A stretch of 12,078 nucleotides of DNA from an uncultured Gemmatimonadota bacterium (GCA_946479825.1 CAMLHU010000038.1:1-12078), one strand, 5' to 3'; counted from the first letter of the stretch, positions 1-9,302 are shown. Notes: a model not told the origin generated them from the sequence alone. A program made the numbers and translations.

Positions 1-122
1 AGCCGGGTGGTGTACATCCCCGGGTGGATGCCGCGGGTGAACGGGAACCGCCCCGGCTCCCCTGGCGGGGTGGGCGCGTCGGCGGGGCCGTAGACGACCC
101 GGGCGTCGTCCCGGCCGCTCAC
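1..122 (-). CDS. Methylmalonyl-CoA mutase family large subunit, N-terminal fragment (cut by window edge)
   Basis: Only the first 40 codons are present; the gene runs off the left edge. The minus-strand reading frame from a GTG at 122-120 gives a short leader, then VYGPADAP (residues 10-17), [20 protein letters not shown] (21-40) and the start of a Leu codon. The GEPG-x-FPFTRG-x(4)-MY pattern is the hallmark N-terminus of cobalamin-dependent acyl-CoA mutases, where this segment threads along the CoA channel. The family isomerises methylmalonyl-CoA and succinyl-CoA (or isobutyryl/ethylmalonyl analogues) in the cytoplasm; the substrate cannot be decided from this piece. The GTG start overlaps the fbp stop codon as GTGA (122-119), so the two genes are probably co-transcribed and translationally coupled, linking propionyl-CoA assimilation to gluconeogenesis. 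The leader before the PFTRG motif is short. Family assignment is firm for so short a piece; the exact subtype is open. Confidence 0.85.
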   Translation of the reverse strand, partial: MSGRDDARVVYGPADAPTPPGEPGRFPFTRGIHPGMYTTR

Positions 123-1135
123 GGCGCGGGTTCCGCCATCACGTCGCGGACCCACGCCACGTCGTCGCGGCAGCCGATGACGAGCGGAGTCCGCTGGTGC
201 AGCTCCGTGGGCACGATGTCGAGGATCGGGAAGCTGCCGTCGGTCGCGGCGCCGCCGGCCTGCTCGGCCAGGAAGGCCATCGGCGAGGCCTCGTACAGCA
301 ACCGCAGCTTCCCCTTCGGGTTCTTGGTGTCGGCCGGATACATGAAGATCCCGCCGGCCACCAGGTTGCGGTGAAAATCGGCCACCAGCGAACCGATGTA
401 GCGGCTGTTCTTCCCGGCGATACGGTCGGGGAAGTCGCCGTGGAATCCGCGCACCGCGCGCTGGGTGCGCCGATCCCACCGGGCGAAGTTGCTCTCGTTG
501 ACGCTGTAGTACTTGCCCGACCGCGGCATCCGGATCTGGTCGCGCGCGAGGAGGAACTCGCCGATGGACGGGTCGAGCGTGAAGCCGTGCACGCCGATGC
601 CGGTGGAATACACCAGCATCGTGCTCGAGCCGTAGATGACGTACCCCGCCGCCACCAGCTTCCGCCCCGGCTGCAGCAGGTCCTCGAGCGCCCCCTGCCC
701 CGACGTGGTGACCCGCCGATAGATGCTGAAGATCGTGCCGACCGCCGCGTTGACGTCGATGTTGGACGAGCCGTCGAGCGGATCGAAGAGCACCACGTAC
801 TTCCCGGCGCGGTACTCGGGCGGGATGGGGATCGGGCCGTCGTCCTCCTCGGACGCCATCACGCAGACCCGGCCGGTGTGGTTGAGCGCGTGCTTGAGGG
901 TCTCGTTGGCGAAGACGTCGAGCTGCTGCTGCTCCTCGCCCTGGACGTTGGTGACCCCGGTGCCGCCCAGGATGTGGCTCACGATCCCGGCGCGCCGGAT
1001 GTTGGCCGAGATGATCTTGGCGGCGAGCGCGATGTCGTAGAGCAGGTTCGAGAGCTCGCCGGTGGCGTCCGGGAAGCGCTGTTCCTGGTCCAGGATGAAC
1101 CGCTCGATGGTGGTGACGGAGGTTCGATGCTCCAC
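119..1135 (-). CDS. fbp: Class I fructose-1,6-bisphosphatase
   Basis: Cytoplasmic enzyme of gluconeogenesis and the Calvin/pentose routes that hydrolyses fructose-1,6-bisphosphate to fructose-6-phosphate and phosphate using Mg2+. The 338-residue protein is full length for the class I family. Visible hallmarks: the metal-binding acidic pair in ASEEDDGP (E96, E97), the [11 protein letters not shown] signature (residues 117-127, with D118 and D121), the sugar-phosphate contact region NESNFARW (213-220), [13 protein letters not shown] (244-256), and [10 protein letters not shown] (276-285), whose E282 completes the metal site. The start is a GTG at 1135-1133; no better start exists because an in-frame TGA, the comEC stop itself, lies 33 nt upstream. 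There is no clear Shine-Dalgarno sequence before it, so translation may depend on coupling to comEC. Its stop overlaps the start of the mutase gene as GTGA. I see no missing catalytic residue. Confidence 0.97.
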   Translation of the reverse strand: MEHRTSVTTIERFILDQEQRFPDATGELSNLLYDIALAAKIISANIRRAGIVSHILGGTGVTNVQGEEQQQLDVFANETLKHALNHTGRVCVMASEEDDGPIPIPPEYRAGKYVVLFDPLDGSSNIDVNAAVGTIFSIYRRVTTSGQGALEDLLQPGRKLVAAGYVIYGSSTMLVYSTGIGVHGFTLDPSIGEFLLARDQIRMPRSGKYYSVNESNFARWDRRTQRAVRGFHGDFPDRIAGKNSRYIGSLVADFHRNLVAGGIFMYPADTKNPKGKLRLLYEASPMAFLAEQAGGAATDGSFPILDIVPTELHQRTPLVIGCRDDVAWVRDVMAEPAP

Positions 1136-1168
1136 GCGGGCCCCGGAGGAACGAAGGTTGGAAACGAC

Positions 1169-3439
1169 TCACGGCGGCGGACCGGCACCACCAAGCAGGA
1201 ACCGGGCCGTGCGGCCGTCCGATTCGACCTGCATCGCGGCCGAGTCCACCCGGACGACCACCGTGCCGGCGAGGTCGGTGCGCCACACCGCGGCGCCGGC
1301 CGAATCGAGCCGCGCAAGCGCCTCGCGCGACGGATGGCCGTAGCGGTTGCCCCGGCCCACGCTCACGACGGCGACCTCGGGGCGGAGCTCGCGGAGCCAG
1401 GCCGAGCCGGTGGCGCCGCGGCTGCCGTGGTGGCCCACCTTGAGCAGGTCCACGTCGCCCACGCGGCCGGCCATCCGCGCCTCGGCGGGGAGCCCGGCGT
1501 CGCCGGCCAGCACCGCCCGGAAGCGGCCCCACTCGACCAGGAGGACGGCAGAGTCCTCGTTGAGGTCGAGCCCCCACTCGGCCCACGCCGTGTCCGGGTG
1601 CAGCACCGTGAGGCGCACACCGTCCAGGCGCAGGGTGTCGCCGACCCGGAGCGGGGCCCAGCGCAGGCCCTCGGCGGCGGCCGCATCGAGGGTGGCGAGG
1701 TAGGCGCTGTCCGCCACCGGCTCGCCCGGCTCGAGGAGGAGCGGCGCGGTCACTGCGTCGAGCACGGCGGGGATCCCGCCGAAATGGTCGAGGTGCGCGT
1801 GCGAGAGGACGATCGCGTCGAGCCGGTCGATCCCCGCGCGGCGCAGGAACGGCGCCACCACCCGGCGTCCCGCATCGCGCCCCGCCAGCCGCGGCCCCGC
1901 GTCCACCAGGATCGCGTGCCCGTGCGGGGTGCGGAGCACCGCGGCGTCGCCCTGCCCGACCGCGAGAAAATCTAACTCCAACCCCGACCACCGGCCACGC
2001 GCGGCGCCCCGCGCGATCGGCGCCACGAGCGTGAGCCAGAGCGCCCCCGCGGCGAGGGCGGCCGCGCGCGTGGCCGCCACCGCCCGGCTGGTCCGGCGCC
2101 CGGCGATCCACACCGCGGCCAGCAGCAGCGCGAGCCACGGCACCGCGCTCGCCGGTTCCTGCGGGACGGTGATGTGCCCGCCGGGAATGGCGGCGCCCGC
2201 CGCAGCGAGCCGGTCGAGGGCCGCGAGCGCCGCCCCGGCGCCCGCCGCGAGCGCCCGTGCGAACGGCGGCACCACGGGCGCGAGCAGCACGCTCGCGAGC
2301 GCCCCGGGGACCGCGACGCCTGCGAGGGGGATGCCGACGAAATTGAGCCCGATGCCCGCAAGCGCGACGGTGCCGAGCGCGGCGGCGGTGATCGGGGCGG
2401 TCGCGACCGTGGCCCCGACCGACCCCGCGAGCAGCCGGTACACCGCCTTCGGGCCGAGGGCGCGGTCGGACCAGCGGGTGAGCCAGGTGGCGCCGCCGAG
2501 CGAGCCGACCGAGAGCCACGCCCCGAGGTCGAAGATCGCCCACGGGTCGACCAGGAGCACGACCAGCGCGGTGAACCCGAGCAATGCCCCGGCCCCCGGG
2601 TTCCGCTGCCGCAGCCGCGCGACGCACAGGGTGACCGCGAGGGCGGCGGCGCGGGTCGCGGGGGCGGGCCAGCCGAGCCAGGCCACGTAGCAGAGCGCCA
2701 CGACGGTGGCGGTGACGATCGCACGGGATGGTCGCACGCCGAGCGCGCGGGTGAGGAGCACCATCCACGCGACGATGAGCCCGACGTGGAACCCGGAGAT
2801 GGACAGGAGGTGGACCAGCCCGGCCTGGGCGTACGCGTTCCGAAGCACCGGATCGAGCGCGCCGCGCCGGTCGAAGAGCAGCGCGTCCACGAGCGGCGCG
2901 CGGCCCCCGTAGAGGGCGTCGGTGATCCGGAAGAGCCGGGCGCGCGCCGTGAGCGCGGCCGGCACGGGCCCTGGCGCCGGCTCGACCACGCGGGCGATCA
3001 GCACGCCGCCGGGACGGCCGGCCGGCCCGTCGAGGCGGGCGACCCACCGGCCGGTGACCCGCACCCGTTCGCCCGCGCCGGCGTGCGCAGCACCCGGCCA
3101 GCGGACCAGGATGTCGTCGCGGCATCCGGCGTCGAGCCAGGCGCGCGCCGGCGCATCCAGGGTCGGTGGGTCGCGCGGGACGATGACCACCCGCACCTCG
3201 CCCGGTCGGAGCGCCGCGGCGCAACGAGTGGACTCCGCCCGCCACACCACGGCGCCGGCACCCCGGCCGATCGCGGCCGCCGCGCACACCACGGCCACGC
3301 CCGGATACCGGCGCCACGCCGCGACGGCGAGGACGCCGAGGAGCCAGACCGCGCCGACAGGATCCCCGAAACGCAAGAGGCCGGTCGCGAGACCGGCCCC
3401 ATACCCTGCCGCCAGCGCCACCGCGGGCGCCGGCCTCAT
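1169..3439 (-). CDS. comEC: ComEC/Rec2 family DNA uptake channel protein
   Basis: Inner-membrane protein that carries single-stranded DNA into the cytoplasm during natural transformation. At 756 residues it has the full three-part architecture: N-terminal membrane helices followed by a DUF4131/OB-like soluble region (about 1-190), the polytopic competence domain (about 200-475) with the diagnostic HLLSISGFHVGLI at 210-222, and a C-terminal metallo-beta-lactamase-like domain (about 485-740). The last shows VGQGD (494-498), SHAHLDH (546-552), GDAG (646-649), HHGS (670-673) and GHPS (701-704), so the putative nuclease metal site looks intact. The ATG at 3439 lies 13 nt after the comFB-like stop with only a weak GGCGG-type ribosome site. 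A ComFB-like gene directly upstream supports a competence role. It is neither truncated nor frameshifted. Whether this organism is actually transformable cannot be judged from one gene. Confidence 0.96.
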   Translation of the reverse strand: MRPAPAVALAAGYGAGLATGLLRFGDPVGAVWLLGVLAVAAWRRYPGVAVVCAAAAIGRGAGAVVWRAESTRCAAALRPGEVRVVIVPRDPPTLDAPARAWLDAGCRDDILVRWPGAAHAGAGERVRVTGRWVARLDGPAGRPGGVLIARVVEPAPGPVPAALTARARLFRITDALYGGRAPLVDALLFDRRGALDPVLRNAYAQAGLVHLLSISGFHVGLIVAWMVLLTRALGVRPSRAIVTATVVALCYVAWLGWPAPATRAAALAVTLCVARLRQRNPGAGALLGFTALVVLLVDPWAIFDLGAWLSVGSLGGATWLTRWSDRALGPKAVYRLLAGSVGATVATAPITAAALGTVALAGIGLNFVGIPLAGVAVPGALASVLLAPVVPPFARALAAGAGAALAALDRLAAAGAAIPGGHITVPQEPASAVPWLALLLAAVWIAGRRTSRAVAATRAAALAAGALWLTLVAPIARGAARGRWSGLELDFLAVGQGDAAVLRTPHGHAILVDAGPRLAGRDAGRRVVAPFLRRAGIDRLDAIVLSHAHLDHFGGIPAVLDAVTAPLLLEPGEPVADSAYLATLDAAAAEGLRWAPLRVGDTLRLDGVRLTVLHPDTAWAEWGLDLNEDSAVLLVEWGRFRAVLAGDAGLPAEARMAGRVGDVDLLKVGHHGSRGATGSAWLRELRPEVAVVSVGRGNRYGHPSREALARLDSAGAAVWRTDLAGTVVVRVDSAAMQVESDGRTARFLLGGAGPPP

Positions 3440-3452
3440 CGCCGCCGCCGGG

Positions 3453-3739
3453 CTACCGGACCGGCATCGGCGCCGCGCCGCAACGCGGCGCCAGCCCCAC
3501 CTTGCGGAAGGCCTCGAGCAGCACGACGTCCATCACGGTCCGGCTCTGGTCCTTCTCGAGCGCCACCTCGCTCAGCACCGCCCCCTCCTTGGTGGCGGTG
3601 TAGCGGGCGGGAAGCCGGTTGAGCGCGTACACCAGCACGTCGCTCTTGCAGATGGGGCACCCGCAGAACCCCGCCATCGAGGGCCGCAGCGCCTCGTACC
3701 GCTGGACCACGTGCTCTTCGACCAGGTTGCGGATCGTGC

Positions 3740-3743
<4 letters not shown>
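3453..3743 (-). CDS. ComFB-like late-competence small protein with Cys cluster
   Basis: A 96-residue protein matching the ComFB family: an amphipathic start (MSTIRNLVEEHVVQRYEAL), then a cysteine cluster C27-G-C29-x2-C32, a following Asp, and the family core ALNRLPARY (residues 40-48) with KEGAVLSE after it. A fourth cysteine (C88) sits near the C-terminus, giving a plausible four-Cys zinc site as proposed for ComFB. ComFB was named from the Bacillus comF operon; cyanobacterial homologues have been reported as cyclic-di-AMP receptors needed for competence. That knowledge is from relatives, not from this sequence. The ATG (3743-3741) overlaps the miaB stop as ATGA, and the stop lies 13 nt before comEC, so the gene is placed to be made together with the DNA uptake channel. 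Recognition rests on the Cys cluster plus ALNRLP-x-Y; ligand binding is inference. Confidence 0.85.
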
Positions 3744-5059
<1,316 letters not shown>

Positions 5060-5096
5060 GGCGGGAAAGATAGCGCTCGGCGCGGGGGCCGTGGGC

Positions 5097-6269
5097 TCAG
5101 CGCTCGCCGGGGCGGGGCTGGTAGTACGGGCGCACCGTCACGCCCAGCGTGAAGAGCCACGCCTTCTCGCTGAAGCCGCCCGCCTCCGAGCGGCTCACGT
5201 GCTCGAGCGCCGCGTCGAACCCGCCGAGTCCGCGGGCGAAGAGCTTGCCGGTGCCGACGGCCACGCTCCACTCGTGGGGCTTCCCGCCCGGGTAGAACGG
5301 GAACGGCAGGTCGGTGTAGCGGGCCCCGAACCGGATCGGGAGCTCGAAGGGGCGATCGACGTTGCGCAGGATCTCGACGCCGGCCGAGACGTCCCAGACG
5401 TTCCGGCTTCCGGTGCCGCCCTGGAGCAGGAGGTCGCTGTTGGCGCCCGACCAGGTGCGGAAGATCCCCTGCCCCGTGACCGTGACCGACGGCGAGGCCC
5501 GATACCTGAGCCCGGCCGCCACCATATAGGGAAGGTCCACCGGGTAGGAGGCGTGGGTGCTGTCGCGCTGGATGGTGACGCGGGTGTCCGAGCGGAGGGC
5601 GAGCGCGGCGTCGAGCCGCGACGTGACCCGGACGATGGTCCCGAGGTCGGTGCCGAAGCCGCCGAAGGAGAGCTCAGCCTTCTCGCTCACCGCGGCGTAC
5701 TGCGTGCTGTCGGCGAAGTGCCGGGCCAGCGTGGCGCGGTCGGTGCCGGTGAGCGCGTGGAGCGCCCCGCCCACCACGACGCTGGCCGACGGGCTCCAGC
5801 CGAGCACGAGGCGCAGGTCGCTGATCCCGCCGCGGCCCGCGAGGGTGTCGTACACCACTTCCGGGGCCCCGCGGATCGTGAGCGTGTCCACGAAGTCCTG
5901 CGAGTAGTCCCGGATCGTGTAGGTCATCGCGCTCACGCCGATGGTGAACCGGGAGCCGGGGATCGGCCCGGCGGCCCCCATCATCGGGAAGCGCATCCCG
6001 CGGACCGACGAGGTCCCGGCCGGCGACGTGACCGTGCGCCACTCGGGGAGTGCCGTGACGTTGGCGGTGAGCGTCCGCAGCGTGGCGATCGCGGCGGGGT
6101 TCATCCCCGACTGCGGGTCGAAGAGCGAGAAGCTCCCGCCCAGCGCCCGGCTGCGGGCGGAATACGGCGGGGTCGGGAATCCCAGCCCGCGGATGCCGAA
6201 GGTCGAGCCCTGGGCGGCGAGCGGAGCGGCGGACGCGAGGAGCGCGCCGAGCAGGAAGAGGCGGCGCAC
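5097..6269 (-). CDS. Outer-membrane beta-barrel protein, FadL/PorV-like, function unknown
   Basis: A 390-residue exported protein of unknown function. It begins with a Sec signal peptide (MRR, then a hydrophobic run, likely cut before Q20 in PLAAQG). The mature start, with SARSRALGGSFSLFD followed by SGMNPAAIATL (about 38-62), is the pattern seen at the N-terminus of FadL/PorV/UPF0164-type barrels, where an ALGG motif precedes an NPA motif. The remainder alternates polar and aromatic/hydrophobic residues with many Gly, Thr and Ser, and ends in the strand-like LFTLGVTVRPYYQP, all as expected of a transmembrane barrel. The start is a GTG (6269-6267) directly abutting the TGA of the lipoprotein gene, so the two are very likely translated together and may work together in the outer membrane. 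Transport of a hydrophobic substrate, or a role as a secretion-linked porin, are guesses from the fold only. Confidence 0.8.
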   Translation of the reverse strand: MRRLFLLGALLASAAPLAAQGSTFGIRGLGFPTPPYSARSRALGGSFSLFDPQSGMNPAAIATLRTLTANVTALPEWRTVTSPAGTSSVRGMRFPMMGAAGPIPGSRFTIGVSAMTYTIRDYSQDFVDTLTIRGAPEVVYDTLAGRGGISDLRLVLGWSPSASVVVGGALHALTGTDRATLARHFADSTQYAAVSEKAELSFGGFGTDLGTIVRVTSRLDAALALRSDTRVTIQRDSTHASYPVDLPYMVAAGLRYRASPSVTVTGQGIFRTWSGANSDLLLQGGTGSRNVWDVSAGVEILRNVDRPFELPIRFGARYTDLPFPFYPGGKPHEWSVAVGTGKLFARGLGGFDAALEHVSRSEAGGFSEKAWLFTLGVTVRPYYQPRPGER

Positions 6270-7508
6270 TCAGGGCCTCTCGAACTTGAAGGGGACCTGA
6301 TACGTGACGAAGAGCTTCGGCGCCCCCGAGGCCGACCGGGTGGACCTGAACCGGGGCGCCGTGAAGCTCGCGCCTTCGGGCCCGAGGTTCAGGAACAGGG
6401 CGGTCGGCACCGCGGGCGTGCGGTACTGCCACTCGCGCACCTGCTGCACCGCCTCGACCAGGACCGAATCGATCGTGCCGTCAGCGAGGAAGGTCGAGGT
6501 GACGGTCGAGGCGCGGGGCGACTTGGCGCCGAAGTCGGCCAGGATCCCGCGGGTCTGCACGAAGGCGGAATCGTCCGCGAGGCCGCGGATGGTGTCGGCC
6601 GGGATCAGGCGCAGCGTCGCGCGGACCAGGAGGACCGAGTCCTTGAGATACTTGGGGAACGGGAACCGGATGAGCGCCCGCGCCCCGGTGGCGCCCCCCA
6701 AGGCCAGGAGGTCGGGGTCGGCCGTGACGGGGACCCGCTCGACGTAGCGGGTGAACTCCGGCCCGCGGAAGATCGTCTGGTGCCGGGTGATGGTGTCGGC
6801 CACGCCGGCGGCGGTCACGTAGGTGGCGAACGACGGCACCGCCGAGCCGCTCCCGATGCCGCCCAGGCGGATCGCCGCGCGCCCGCCGGTGGCCCGGACG
6901 CGGAAGCCGAGCGACAGCCGGCCGCTGTCGCCGGCCGGGATGGCCACCCGGGCGAGCGCGGTGTCCGGATACAGCAGCCGGACCACCTTGCTGCTCAGGG
7001 TGTCGTCCACCGTCACGCTGTCGAGCAGGTTGGCCGGCGTGAGCTGGCTGTCCACGCTCGCGAAGCTCGCGGAGGAGTCGAGCGTCACCGGGATCCGGTA
7101 CACGTACAGCGACAGCCCGTGAACGCTGGTGTCGCGGGCCAGGACGGTCAGCGTGATCGCGACCGAGTCGATGGCGTAGGTCCGCGCCGTGTCGGCGACG
7201 CTCACGGAATCGGGACGCGCGATGAACCGGAGGAAGGCGCGGTCGTCCCCGGCCGGGATGCTGTCGGAGACGAGGAGTCCGGCCCCCGCCGCGCCGGGAA
7301 CGACGTACCCGGCGAAGCTGGTGTCGCCCGACGGGACGGCGTCGAGCACGGTGTCGCGGAGCACCGGACGCCCCCCGGGGCACGCCTGGGGACAGGTGGC
7401 CGGGGCGCCCAGCTGTTCCTGGCACGCGGCCGCGCCGGCCGTCACCACGCCGAGGAGGAGCCACTGGAGCAGGCGGCCGGCTCGCGGCCGCCGACGGTCG
7501 ACGTTCAT
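6270..7508 (-). CDS. Putative outer-membrane lipoprotein, function unknown
   Basis: A 412-residue protein that I do not recognise by name. The start chosen is the ATG at 7508-7506, which overlaps the cdd stop as ATGA; the longer upstream extension of the same frame lies inside cdd and is a shadow. It has an Arg-rich n-region (DRRRPRAGR), a hydrophobic stretch (about 13-27) and a relaxed lipobox ending in AAA-C29, followed by Gln, which suggests lipidation and, in an enterobacterial-type sorting scheme, outer-membrane placement. The mature part is rich in Asp, Ser, Val and Thr with repeated short DSV/DT elements. The C-terminal half has blocks such as ALIRFPFPKYLKDSVLLVRA (about 293-312) that look like a beta-sandwich of the DNRLRE or DUF4270 kind; that resemblance is weak. 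The next gene, an outer-membrane barrel, follows with no gap. Likely a surface or periplasmic partner of that barrel. Confidence 0.75.
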   Translation of the reverse strand: MNVDRRRPRAGRLLQWLLLGVVTAGAAACQEQLGAPATCPQACPGGRPVLRDTVLDAVPSGDTSFAGYVVPGAAGAGLLVSDSIPAGDDRAFLRFIARPDSVSVADTARTYAIDSVAITLTVLARDTSVHGLSLYVYRIPVTLDSSASFASVDSQLTPANLLDSVTVDDTLSSKVVRLLYPDTALARVAIPAGDSGRLSLGFRVRATGGRAAIRLGGIGSGSAVPSFATYVTAAGVADTITRHQTIFRGPEFTRYVERVPVTADPDLLALGGATGARALIRFPFPKYLKDSVLLVRATLRLIPADTIRGLADDSAFVQTRGILADFGAKSPRASTVTSTFLADGTIDSVLVEAVQQVREWQYRTPAVPTALFLNLGPEGASFTAPRFRSTRSASGAPKLFVTYQVPFKFERP

Positions 7509-7897
7509 CGGTCTAGCACATCCTTGTGAAAGGCCGCCGGCAGCAGCTCCTCGAGGCGCCAGCGCTGGTGGGCCTTCGGGCCCACGGATTCGACGACGGT
7601 GTCGGGCCCGAACTCGGCCAGCACCTGGCGGCACGCGCCGCAGGGGGAGGCCGGCGGGTCGGAATCGGTCACCACCACCACCCGGCGGAAGGCCCGCGCG
7701 CCCGCGGCGACCGCCGCGGCGACGGCGTTCCGCTCCGCACAGATGGTCAGTCCGTACGAGGCGTTCTCCACGTTGCAGCCGGTGAACACCCGGCCATCCT
7801 CCGCCTCGACGGCCGCCCCGACCCGGTAGTGCGAGTAGGGGGCGTAGGCTGACGCCTGGACCCGGCGCGCGGCCTCGAGCAGCGGATCTCCGCTCAC
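7505..7897 (-). CDS. cdd: Cytidine deaminase
   Basis: Cytoplasmic zinc enzyme of pyrimidine salvage that converts cytidine and deoxycytidine to uridine and deoxyuridine. The 130-residue protein is the usual size of the short tetrameric type. It shows the substrate-binding AYAPYSHYRVGAAV (17-30), FTGCNVENASYG (38-49), the catalytic TICAERNA (51-58: zinc ligand C53 and proton shuttle E55) and PCGACRQVL (85-93: zinc ligands C86 and C89). The start is a GTG (7897-7895) overlapping the deoB stop as GTGA; this start places the conserved motifs at standard positions. The stop overlaps the lipoprotein ATG. Its position next to phosphopentomutase makes functional sense, since both feed nucleosides into central metabolism. 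Confidence 0.97.
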   Translation of the reverse strand: MSGDPLLEAARRVQASAYAPYSHYRVGAAVEAEDGRVFTGCNVENASYGLTICAERNAVAAAVAAGARAFRRVVVVTDSDPPASPCGACRQVLAEFGPDTVVESVGPKAHQRWRLEELLPAAFHKDVLDR

Positions 7898-9060
7898 GAC
7901 CAGACCTCGGACAGGAAGGAGGTGCCGGTCGCGAGCGGCGCGGCGCCGAGGAACTCGGCGACGGTCTGCCCGAGATCGGCGAAGGTGCGCCGCTCGCCGA
8001 GCGGCACTGGACGGACCCTCGGCCCGACCGCCAGGACCGGGACGACCTCGCGGGCGTGGTCGGTGGACGGCGTGGTCGGGTCGTTGCCGTGATCGGCGGT
8101 AAAGATAACGAGGTCTTCCTGCCGGAGGCCCGCCAGCAGCGCGGGGAGCGCGGCGTCGAGCTCGCGGAGCCCCCCCACGAATCCGGCGACGTCGTTGCGG
8201 TGGCCCCAGCTCTGGTCGAACTCGATGACGTTGGCGAACAGGAACCCGGCGTCCATCGTCGCGAGGGCCCGGCGGATCAGCCGGTAGGCGTCGGCGTTGG
8301 TCGGCGTGTGCTCGCTCGTGATCCCCCGCCCCGCGAAGAGGTCGTCCACCTTCCCTACCCCGACCCGCGGCACGCCGCGATCGGCCAGGTGGTCGAGCAG
8401 CGTCGGCCGCGGGGGCTCGAGGCTGAAGTCCTTGCGGTGCGGTGTCCGCGTCCAGGCGCCCGGCGCCCCGACGAACGGCCGCGCGATCACCCGCGAGACT
8501 CCGTGACGTCCGGTGAGCATCTCCCGTGCGGCCGCGCACGCCGCATACAGCTCCGCCAGCGGCACCTTGCCCTCGTGGGCCGCGACCTGGAAGACGCTGT
8601 CGGCCGAGGTGTAGACGATCCAGGCCCCGGTGCGCAGGTGCTCCTCGCCGAAGCGATCGAGCAGCACGGTCCCCGAGCCGGCGACGTTCCCGATCACCGG
8701 CCGGCCCGTCCGGCGCGAGAACTCGGCGACCACCTCGGCCGGAAACCCGTGCGGATACGTGGGGAACGGCGTGTCGAGCACCACGCCGCAGAGCTCCCAG
8801 TGGCCGGTGGTGCTGTCCTTCCCGGCGCTCACCGGCTGCGCCTTGCCCCACGCGGCCCGCGGCGACGCGGTCGGCGCGACGCCGGGGAGCGGCGCGATGT
8901 TGCCGAGCCCGAGCGCCGAGAGTTCGGGGAGCGGCACGCCCCCCGCCTTTCGGAGCGTGTTGCCGAGCGTATCGCTGCCGGTGTCGCCGTAGGCGTCGGT
9001 GTCGTGGGCCGGGCCGATCCCCACGCCGTCCAGGACGATGATCGCCGCCCGACGGCTCAC
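7894..9060 (-). CDS. deoB: Phosphopentomutase
   Basis: Alkaline-phosphatase-superfamily metalloenzyme that interconverts (deoxy)ribose-1-phosphate and (deoxy)ribose-5-phosphate, connecting nucleoside breakdown to the pentose-phosphate pathway in the cytoplasm. At 388 residues it is full length. Metal ligands are visible in VLDGVGIG (D11), FDQSWGHRND (D282, H287), TADHGND (D323, H324) and TDHARE (H335). The nucleophile motif reads GKDSTTGHWEL (80-90), so the position that is Thr in the structurally studied Bacillus enzyme is Ser83 here. The cap-domain sequences GNVAGSGT and YTSADSVFQVAAHE are typical of DeoB. The start is a GTG (9060-9058) overlapping the DUF1844 stop as GTGA; the stop overlaps cdd in the same way. 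The cdd neighbour supports a nucleoside salvage role. Confidence 0.97.
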   Translation of the reverse strand: MSRRAAIIVLDGVGIGPAHDTDAYGDTGSDTLGNTLRKAGGVPLPELSALGLGNIAPLPGVAPTASPRAAWGKAQPVSAGKDSTTGHWELCGVVLDTPFPTYPHGFPAEVVAEFSRRTGRPVIGNVAGSGTVLLDRFGEEHLRTGAWIVYTSADSVFQVAAHEGKVPLAELYAACAAAREMLTGRHGVSRVIARPFVGAPGAWTRTPHRKDFSLEPPRPTLLDHLADRGVPRVGVGKVDDLFAGRGITSEHTPTNADAYRLIRRALATMDAGFLFANVIEFDQSWGHRNDVAGFVGGLRELDAALPALLAGLRQEDLVIFTADHGNDPTTPSTDHAREVVPVLAVGPRVRPVPLGERRTFADLGQTVAEFLGAAPLATGTSFLSEVWS

Positions 9061-9302
9061 GCCTTCGGCTCCGTCTGCACGAACCGGAACCGGAGCGCGG
9101 TCAGGCTCTGGGTGAGCAGCTGGCGCTCGTCGTCGGCCAGGCGGCCCGCCGTCTTCTCCTCGAGCATCGCCAGCGTGTCGATGAGCGCCCGCGCCACGTC
9201 GCGCGGCGGCGTACCCTCGGGCACCCCGGCCAGCGTGCCGTCGAGCGCCTGCCCCGCCTGGGTGGCGAGCCCGAGCACCAGCGACGCGAAGTGCTGGTTC
9301 AC
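9057..9302 (-). CDS. DUF1844 family small protein
   Basis: An 81-residue protein matching DUF1844, a family of short bacterial proteins without an assigned function. The match covers nearly its whole length: FASLVLGLATQAGQALDG (5-22), the hallmark IDTLAMLEEKTAGRL (41-55) and the closing LLTQSLTALRFRFV (62-75). It is predicted to be all-helical, cytoplasmic and without signal peptide or cysteine. The start is a GTG (9302-9300) overlapping the alr stop as GTGA; further upstream this frame has only a GTC and the shadow of alr, so the short form is the real gene. The stop overlaps the deoB start. It is thus locked between alanine racemase and phosphopentomutase, and its expression should follow theirs. 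I can offer no function from the sequence. Confidence 0.9.
   Translation of the reverse strand: MNQHFASLVLGLATQAGQALDGTLAGVPEGTPPRDVARALIDTLAMLEEKTAGRLADDERQLLTQSLTALRFRFVQTEPKA

Noticed and set aside
1..93. A plus-strand open frame ending in TAG at 91-93 that looks like the C-terminus of a gene convergent with fbp
   Set aside because: The opposite strand of the same bases encodes the mutase motif FPFTRG...MY from a GTG overlapping the fbp stop. The plus-strand frame is its shadow and has no recognisable motif.
86..116. GGCCG...GACGAC/GTCGTC...CGGCC hairpin as a terminator after fbp
   Set aside because: It lies inside the mutase coding sequence, has no U-tract, and such stems are common by chance at this GC content.
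197..1975. 592-codon plus-strand open frame across fbp and the end of comEC
   Set aside because: It is antisense to two well-recognised genes, of low-complexity Arg/Glu/His/Pro composition, with no domain motifs; long antisense frames are expected in very GC-rich DNA.
2174..3622. 482-codon plus-strand open frame antisense to comEC
   Set aside because: Arg/Gly/Pro-rich shadow with no motif; comEC on the other strand is complete.
5060..5096. Internal promoter before miaB (TATCTT about 9 nt upstream of the ATG)
   Set aside because: Only 4 of 6 matches, no -35 at proper spacing, and too close to the ATG.
7509..7634. 42-residue N-terminal extension of the lipoprotein
   Set aside because: It lies wholly within cdd, is Arg/Gly-rich, and would bury the signal peptide and lipobox; the ATG at 7508 forms a normal ATGA overlap.
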